Assembly: GCA_002421585.1 (NCBI GenBank)
Contig: DIKD01000063.1
Coordinates: 1 to 9,330 of the forward strand
Length of the DNA: 9,330 bases
Source: Dehalococcoidia bacterium UBA5627
Lineage (GTDB): Bacteria; Chloroflexota; Dehalococcoidia; Dehalococcoidales; UBA5627
Direction of reading: 5' to 3'
Made by a program: the position numbers and the translations under genes. Shown one piece after another: positions 6,382 through 9,330 of the stretch (positions are counted from its first letter, which is position 1; each line of letters starts with the position of its first letter). Below the pieces are notes generated by a model. The model worked only from the letters and a program-made list of their open reading frames with translations. It searched no databases and was not told the origin of the DNA.

Positions 6382-6412
6382 CTGTTAAAGTTATTATAGT
6401 AATTTTTAACAG
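6382..6412 (-). promoter_or_regulatory. Promoter with -10 box enclosed by an inverted repeat, upstream of the zinc-ribbon gene
   Basis: On the minus strand a perfect TATAAT (plus positions 6393-6398) lies 32 nt before the ATG. It sits exactly between the arms of the inverted repeat CTGTTAAA (6382-6389) and TTTAACAG (6405-6412). The -35 is weak (TATACT, plus 6416-6421, 17-bp spacing). A protein bound to the repeat would cover the -10 and start site. No convincing proS terminator is visible here, so some read-through from proS is possible. Confidence 0.5.
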
Positions 6413-6438
6413 TAAAGTATAGCTAAAAAACCAGTTAT

Positions 6439-8139
6439 TTATTTGCCTGCTATTATATCCTTAATCTTTTCGATTGCTTCCTCTACCGCAACCAGTTCGG
6501 CTTTCTTTTCCGACCGCCACTTTAATTCGACGCAGCCTTTTTCCAGCGAACGCGGGCTGACGGTGATACGTAACGGAATACCCAAAAGGTCGGCATCGTT
6601 GAATTTGATGCCGGTCGATTCGTTGCGGTCGTCGTAGAGCACTTCAATCCCCATATCCTGCAGTTCCCTGTAAAGGCTTTCTGCTTTTTCGGTTACTAAT
6701 GGATTCTCTAAAAACAACGGGCACAGGTATACTTGGTAGGGGGCGATATTTTTTGGCCAGATGATGCCTTTATCATCATGATTTATCTCGATAGCGGCTG
6801 CCATAAGTCTGCCGATACCGATACCGTAGCAGCCCATTACGATTGGTTTAGACTCTCCGTCGGCATCGATATAGTATGCCCCCATTTTTTCGCTGAGGAA
6901 AGTCCCCAGCTTGAAGACATGCCCCACTTCCACCCCGCGAGTTGCCTGCAGTTCGGCGCCGCATTCGATACAGCCGTCACCGGCTGCCGCCAGTGAAATA
7001 TCCGCAGTTATATCGGCTTTAAAGTCCCTGGGGTAATTGACGTTCTTGATATGAGTGTCGTTTTTATTGCCGCCCGCTACGAAGTTGGTTCCCGAAGCAA
7101 TCGATTCATCGGCTACTGTTTTTACATTCTTTAACCCGATCGGGGAGGCAAATCCGGCGGTAATACCGGCGGCGGCAACCTCTTCTTCGGTAGCCAGCCT
7201 TAAATCAGAGCAATGCAGCTGGTTCTTTAATTTTACCTCGTTGACATCTATATCTCCGCGTATGCAGACAAAAATAAATTCATCGTCAGCCATATAGAAT
7301 ACAGCCTTTATTGTATTAACAGGGTTGATTTTCATAAAGAGGCATACTTCATCAATAGTTTTGCAGCCGGGAGTGGAAACCTCTTCCATCGGCAACGGCT
7401 CGCCGCTATCGGCTTTGACTTTAACGCTCTTTGCCTTTTCGGCATTGGCAGCTTTGCCGCAGCTTTGGCAATAGATAATTTCATCCTCTCCCATTTCCGA
7501 TATAGCCATAAACTCGTTGGAATCCTTGCCCCCTATAGCCCCGCTGTCGGCTTCTATCACGATGACCGGCAGTCCGCATCTCGAAAAGATATTCTTGTAG
7601 GCGGTAACCATTTTTTGATAATTGATATCCAGCCCCTCGGCATCGGTATCGAAGCTGTAAAGGTCTTTCATTACAAACTCACGCACTCGCACCAATCCGC
7701 CGCGGGGACGCGGTTCGTCGCGGAACTTGGTCTGTATTTGATACAAAAGCAACGGCAAGTCACGGTAGCTCTGCACACTGCGCCCGACCAGGTCGGTTAC
7801 AACTTCTTCATGGGTTGGTCCAAGCGTCAGTTCGCGCTCTTTGCGGTCGAAAAGCCGGAATAGGTTTTTACCGAAGCTGGCGCCTCTGCCGGATTTTTCC
7901 CACAGCTCGATAGGCTGCAGCACCGGCATGGAAATTTCCTGCCCGCCCGCTTTATCCATCTCGTCTCTGATGATATTCTCTATTTTACGCAGTGAACGGA
8001 GAGCCAGCGGTAGATATGAATAGACCCCGGCAGTAAGCTGGCGTATCATTCCTGCTCTCAGCATCAATTGATGGCTTATGGTATCGGCATCCGCCGGAAT
8101 CTCTCTCTGGGTTTTCCCGAATAACTGTGATAGGCGCAT
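6439..8139 (-). CDS. proS: Prolyl-tRNA synthetase, bacterial type with editing domain
   Basis: This is a class II aminoacyl-tRNA synthetase that charges tRNA-Pro in the cytoplasm. Its 566 residues match the long bacterial form (about 570) with an inserted editing domain that deacylates Ala-tRNA-Pro. Visible parts: N-terminal LMLRAGMIRQLTAGVYSYLP (26-45), TLGPTHEE (105-112), motif 2 (FRDEPRPRGGLVRVREFVMK, 139-158), and the YbaK/INS-type editing insertion (about 255-385; VNTIKAVFY, LRLATEEEV, VADESI). The RGVEVGHVFKLGT segment (401-413), motif 3 (GCYGIGIGRLMAAAIE, 437-452) and the C-terminal anticodon-binding domain (about 465-566; YDDRNESTGIKFNDADLLG) follow. Two CxxC pairs (Cys224/227 and Cys390/393) flank the editing domain and may jointly hold zinc. 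The start is six bases after the upstream membrane-protein stop. The only Shine-Dalgarno, AAGGAG, lies about 15 nt upstream, inside that gene, so translational coupling is likely. Confidence 0.98.
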   Translation of the reverse strand: MRLSQLFGKTQREIPADADTISHQLMLRAGMIRQLTAGVYSYLPLALRSLRKIENIIRDEMDKAGGQEISMPVLQPIELWEKSGRGASFGKNLFRLFDRKERELTLGPTHEEVVTDLVGRSVQSYRDLPLLLYQIQTKFRDEPRPRGGLVRVREFVMKDLYSFDTDAEGLDINYQKMVTAYKNIFSRCGLPVIVIEADSGAIGGKDSNEFMAISEMGEDEIIYCQSCGKAANAEKAKSVKVKADSGEPLPMEEVSTPGCKTIDEVCLFMKINPVNTIKAVFYMADDEFIFVCIRGDIDVNEVKLKNQLHCSDLRLATEEEVAAAGITAGFASPIGLKNVKTVADESIASGTNFVAGGNKNDTHIKNVNYPRDFKADITADISLAAAGDGCIECGAELQATRGVEVGHVFKLGTFLSEKMGAYYIDADGESKPIVMGCYGIGIGRLMAAAIEINHDDKGIIWPKNIAPYQVYLCPLFLENPLVTEKAESLYRELQDMGIEVLYDDRNESTGIKFNDADLLGIPLRITVSPRSLEKGCVELKWRSEKKAELVAVEEAIEKIKDIIAGK

Positions 8140-8145
8140 ATGGTT

Positions 8146-8535
8146 TTAATTGAACTCCTTTTTAGAAATAACTATCAGAATTAAGGCTACTATGCCGATT
8201 ATTTGAGTTGGTATGATGGCAAAAACCGCTCCGATTAACGCCAGTACCCAGTTCTTTTTGTTGATGGCAAAAGAACCGCCTATGATAGAAAGCAGGCTGA
8301 CAACCAATAGAGGTATGGCGACCAGCCAGATCACGGTTAAGGGAATGCCGATATTCCATACGCCGAACGATGACATAACCTCGGCGGCTATCTCGGCACC
8401 GAAAGCGATTCCGACTGTAATCACAAAAGCCGTTGCGATAATACCGACAATCCCCGAAAGGATGCATAGTATTCCCGCGGCCAGCGGCATCCAGCCGTAC
8501 GAAGGTTGTTCAGTGTTTGTTCTTTGCTCTTCCAT
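8146..8535 (-). CDS. Small multi-spanning membrane protein upstream of proS
   Basis: This 129-residue integral membrane protein has unknown function. A short polar N-terminus (MEEQRTNTEQPSYGW) leads into hydrophobic stretches at about 16-46, 62-90 and 96-124, which give three or four helices, and a short cytoplasm-like tail (SKKEFN). The pattern, with a repeated Gly-rich GILCILSGIVGII-like start, a central GGSFAINKKNW turn and a final IGIVALILIVISK helix, resembles small DUF4064-like tetraspan proteins; that is a tentative likeness. I prefer the ATG at 8533-8535: an upstream in-frame ATG at 8577 would add 14 residues but lies above the -10 box. Neither start has a clear Shine-Dalgarno. The stop lies six bases before proS, implying co-transcription. 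Confidence 0.75.
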   Translation of the reverse strand: MEEQRTNTEQPSYGWMPLAAGILCILSGIVGIIATAFVITVGIAFGAEIAAEVMSSFGVWNIGIPLTVIWLVAIPLLVVSLLSIIGGSFAINKKNWVLALIGAVFAIIPTQIIGIVALILIVISKKEFN

Positions 8536-8544
8536 TTGATTGTT

Positions 8545-8550
8545 ATTATA
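8545..8550 (-). promoter_or_regulatory. Promoter -10 box very close to the membrane-protein start
   Basis: A perfect minus-strand TATAAT ends nine bases before the preferred ATG. Initiation six or seven bases downstream would leave a leader of only two or three nucleotides, which agrees with the missing Shine-Dalgarno. The -35 is poor (GGTTAA at 17-bp spacing). It would drive the membrane protein and proS independently of ispG. Confidence 0.45.
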
Positions 8551-8643
8551 AACTATCAGATATGCATTTAACCACATTACATTGAATTATGCCAGTCCTC
8601 ACTAGAAAAAATGGTTAAAAATTTTAGAATTAATAAATTAGTA

Positions 8644-8689
8644 GGGGATACAAATCCCCCTTGTTCCCCCTTTTCCAAAGTGGGAGAAC
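8644..8689. repeat. C-rich dispersed repeat, copy 1
   Basis: GGGGAT-ACAA-ATCCCC (8644-8659) forms a small hairpin and is followed by CCCCCTTTTCCAAAGTGGGA (8666-8685). The CCCCCTT...CCCCCTTTTCC...AAAG...GGG layout matches a widespread intergenic repeat known to me from its spurious translation, NPPxxPFSKGG. The reverse complement aligns with the segment at 8779-8818. Confidence 0.6.
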
Positions 8690-8778
8690 ACGTCTATTTT
8701 TTAGCGGCTGGCTGGAACGGGTTATTCGTTATAAGAGTGCCGGTCATCAAAGAGAAAAAGACTTAACATAATAGTCAT

Positions 8779-8818
8779 TTCTTCCTTTAGGAAAGGGAGA
8801 TCGAGAGGGGTTTTATAT
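8779..8818. repeat. C-rich dispersed repeat, copy 2, inverted and diverged
   Basis: TTCTTCCTTTAGGAAAGGGA followed by GATCGAGAGGGGTTTTATA aligns end to end with the reverse complement of 8648-8689 (TTCTCCCACTTTGGAAAAGG, then GGGAACAAGGGGGATTTGTA), with a few substitutions and short gaps. The two copies face each other across about 90 bp. Confidence 0.5.
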
Positions 8819-8822
8819 AGAA

Positions 8823-8880
8823 CTGTCTTTGCGAGGACGACGCAGGAGGATGAATCAATCTCTGCGATGTGTTGGGACAG
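8823..8880. repeat. TTGCGAGG-type palindromic repeat, degenerate
   Basis: The element starts CTGTCTTTGCGAGGACGACG and contains ATCAATCTCTGCGATG, close to the dispersed TTGCGAGGAGCGAAGCGACG...GCAATCTC repeat seen in many bacterial genomes. The terminal CTGTC (8823-8827) and GACAG (8876-8880) are complementary, as are CGCAG (8841-8845) and CTGCG (8862-8866). Family membership is from memory. Confidence 0.5.
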
Positions 8881-8920
8881 AAGTAATCGACCGGCTTTAG
8901 ACTCTTCGTTTTTAAAACTG

Positions 8921-8945
8921 TAGGGGCGACCATTGGTCGCCCGCG
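8921..8945. repeat. GGGCGACC palindrome
   Basis: GGGCGACC (8924-8931) and GGTCGCCC (8935-8942) form a perfect 8-bp stem with an ATT loop, preceded by TGTAG and followed by GCGA. The TGTAGGGGCGACC...GGTCGCCC pattern is a common dispersed intergenic element. No T run follows, so it is not an obvious terminator. Confidence 0.6.
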
Positions 8946-8965
8946 ATTATTGTTTATATACCCTC

Positions 8966-9045
8966 ATCAGTCTCGCTACGCTCGACAGCTTCCCCAAGGG
9001 GAAGCCTGAAAAAAGCCTTCCCTCGGGGGAAGGCGCTGTCCTGAT
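8966..9045. repeat. Multi-branched palindromic element downstream of ispG
   Basis: Outer arms ATCAG (8966-8970) plus GACAGC (8984-8989) pair with the continuous GCTGTC-CTGAT (9035-9045), leaving a 13-nt bulge. Inside are two hairpins: GCTTCCCCAAGGGGAAGC (8988-9005) and GCCTTCCC-TCGG-GGGAAGGC (9015-9034). They are joined by CTGAAAAAA; the first shares two bases with the GACAGC arm. The pairing implies a three-way junction. It resembles palindromic repeats with CTACGCT and TTCCCC arms that are dispersed in many bacteria. Confidence 0.65.
9009..9034 (-). terminator. Rho-independent terminator of ispG
   Basis: Read on the minus strand, GCCTTCCC and GGGAAGGC form a perfect 8-bp stem with a CCGA loop, followed immediately by six T residues. 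It begins 41 nt after the ispG stop and is one branch of the larger palindromic element. It separates ispG from the downstream operon. Confidence 0.85.
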
Positions 9046-9075
9046 TTATTCGGATAGTGGACGAGGAAATTAATT

Positions 9076-9330
9076 TTATTCCTCGAATCTCTCCACCTCT
9101 CTCATCAGCACATCCACAAAGTCCTTTTCATCTACCACACCGATTTTTTCACCCTTCCTGAAAAGCACTCCCTTGCCTTTACCGCAGGCGATGCCGATAT
9201 CGGCATCTTTGGCTTCGCCGGGCCCGTTCACAACGCATCCCATAACGGCAACCCTAATCGGTTTATTGATTTTTGCCAGTCTTTCCTCCACCTGTTTAAC
9301 AATTTCAATCAGATTAACCTCTGTTCTGCC
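9076..9330 (-). CDS. ispG: 4-hydroxy-3-methylbut-2-enyl diphosphate synthase, C-terminal end only
   Basis: This enzyme (GcpE) converts 2-C-methyl-D-erythritol 2,4-cyclodiphosphate to HMBPP, the penultimate step of the MEP isoprenoid pathway, using a [4Fe-4S] cluster. Only the last 84 residues are in the window; the gene runs off the right edge, so the visible GTG at 9289-9291 is internal. The fragment starts GRTEVNLIEIVKQVEE, the end of the conserved CPxCGRT motif whose cysteines lie just outside. It then has VAVMGCVVNGPGEAKDADIG, carrying the third cluster cysteine and the Glu of the NGPGE motif, and GKGVLFRKGEKI. Identity is certain. A terminator follows 41 nt after the stop. Confidence 0.97.
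   Translation of the reverse strand, partial: GRTEVNLIEIVKQVEERLAKINKPIRVAVMGCVVNGPGEAKDADIGIACGKGKGVLFRKGEKIGVVDEKDFVDVLMREVERFEE

Larger units (their letters stand above)
8578..9075. other. Gene-free, repeat-filled spacer between ispG and the proS operon
   Basis: No supported gene lies here. The spacer contains at least four types of palindromic repeat, listed separately, plus A+T-rich filler. The longest conspicuous small frame, an ATG at 8611 giving 51 residues, has no ribosome site. Its NPPCSPFSKVGE stretch is simply the translated repeat. Confidence 0.8.

Noticed and set aside
8611..8766. 51-codon plus-strand frame starting at an ATG in the repeat-rich spacer
   Set aside because: There is no ribosome-binding site, and its NPPCSPFSKVGE stretch is the translation of a dispersed repeat, a known source of false small proteins.
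8644..9045. CRISPR array in the repeat-rich spacer
   Set aside because: The repeats are of different types and irregularly spaced, with no regular spacer units and no cas genes.

Overview
The window looks like chromosomal core DNA from a bacterium, most likely of the Chloroflexota (Dehalococcoidia-like). That is an inference. It rests on the pairing of ispG with proS, the sequence style of the PheS, PheT and ProS proteins, a large DUF11-repeat lipoprotein and an intergenic region full of palindromic repeats. Nothing here fixes the genus. Base composition is moderate and fairly even, with A+T-rich spacers.

Layout. Positions 1-3073 (+) hold the end of pheS and all of pheT, the two subunits of phenylalanyl-tRNA synthetase, two bases apart. 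Three strong hairpins (3207-3322) separate them from the convergent gene at 3332-5155 (-), a 607-residue secreted lipoprotein with two Ig-like segments and three DUF11 repeats. Divergent from it, 5444-5749 (+) holds the remains of a response-regulator receiver domain. It keeps an excellent ribosome-binding site but is broken by two in-frame stops. Next come an extended -10 promoter (5751-5779) and, about 70 nt later, a 13-bp hairpin, which together could define a small RNA.

From 5884 to the end every gene is on the minus strand. Read in transcription order they are the ispG C-terminus (window edge to 9076), a repeat-filled gap of about 540 bp, a small membrane protein (8535-8146), proS (8139-6439), and a four-helix membrane protein with a C-terminal zinc ribbon (6360-5884). 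The membrane protein and proS are six bases apart and probably form one operon driven by a promoter at about 8548. The zinc-ribbon gene has its own -10 box inside an inverted repeat.

Functionally the window is mostly housekeeping: charging of tRNA-Phe and tRNA-Pro, and the penultimate step of the MEP isoprenoid pathway. Cell-surface or membrane proteins of unknown role sit between. I found no CRISPR array, transposase, tRNA, rRNA or recognisable defence system. The features most worth a second look are the decayed receiver gene with its hairpin-masked ribosome site, the promoter-hairpin unit behind it, and the cluster of four different palindromic repeat types between ispG and the proS operon, one of which doubles as the ispG terminator.
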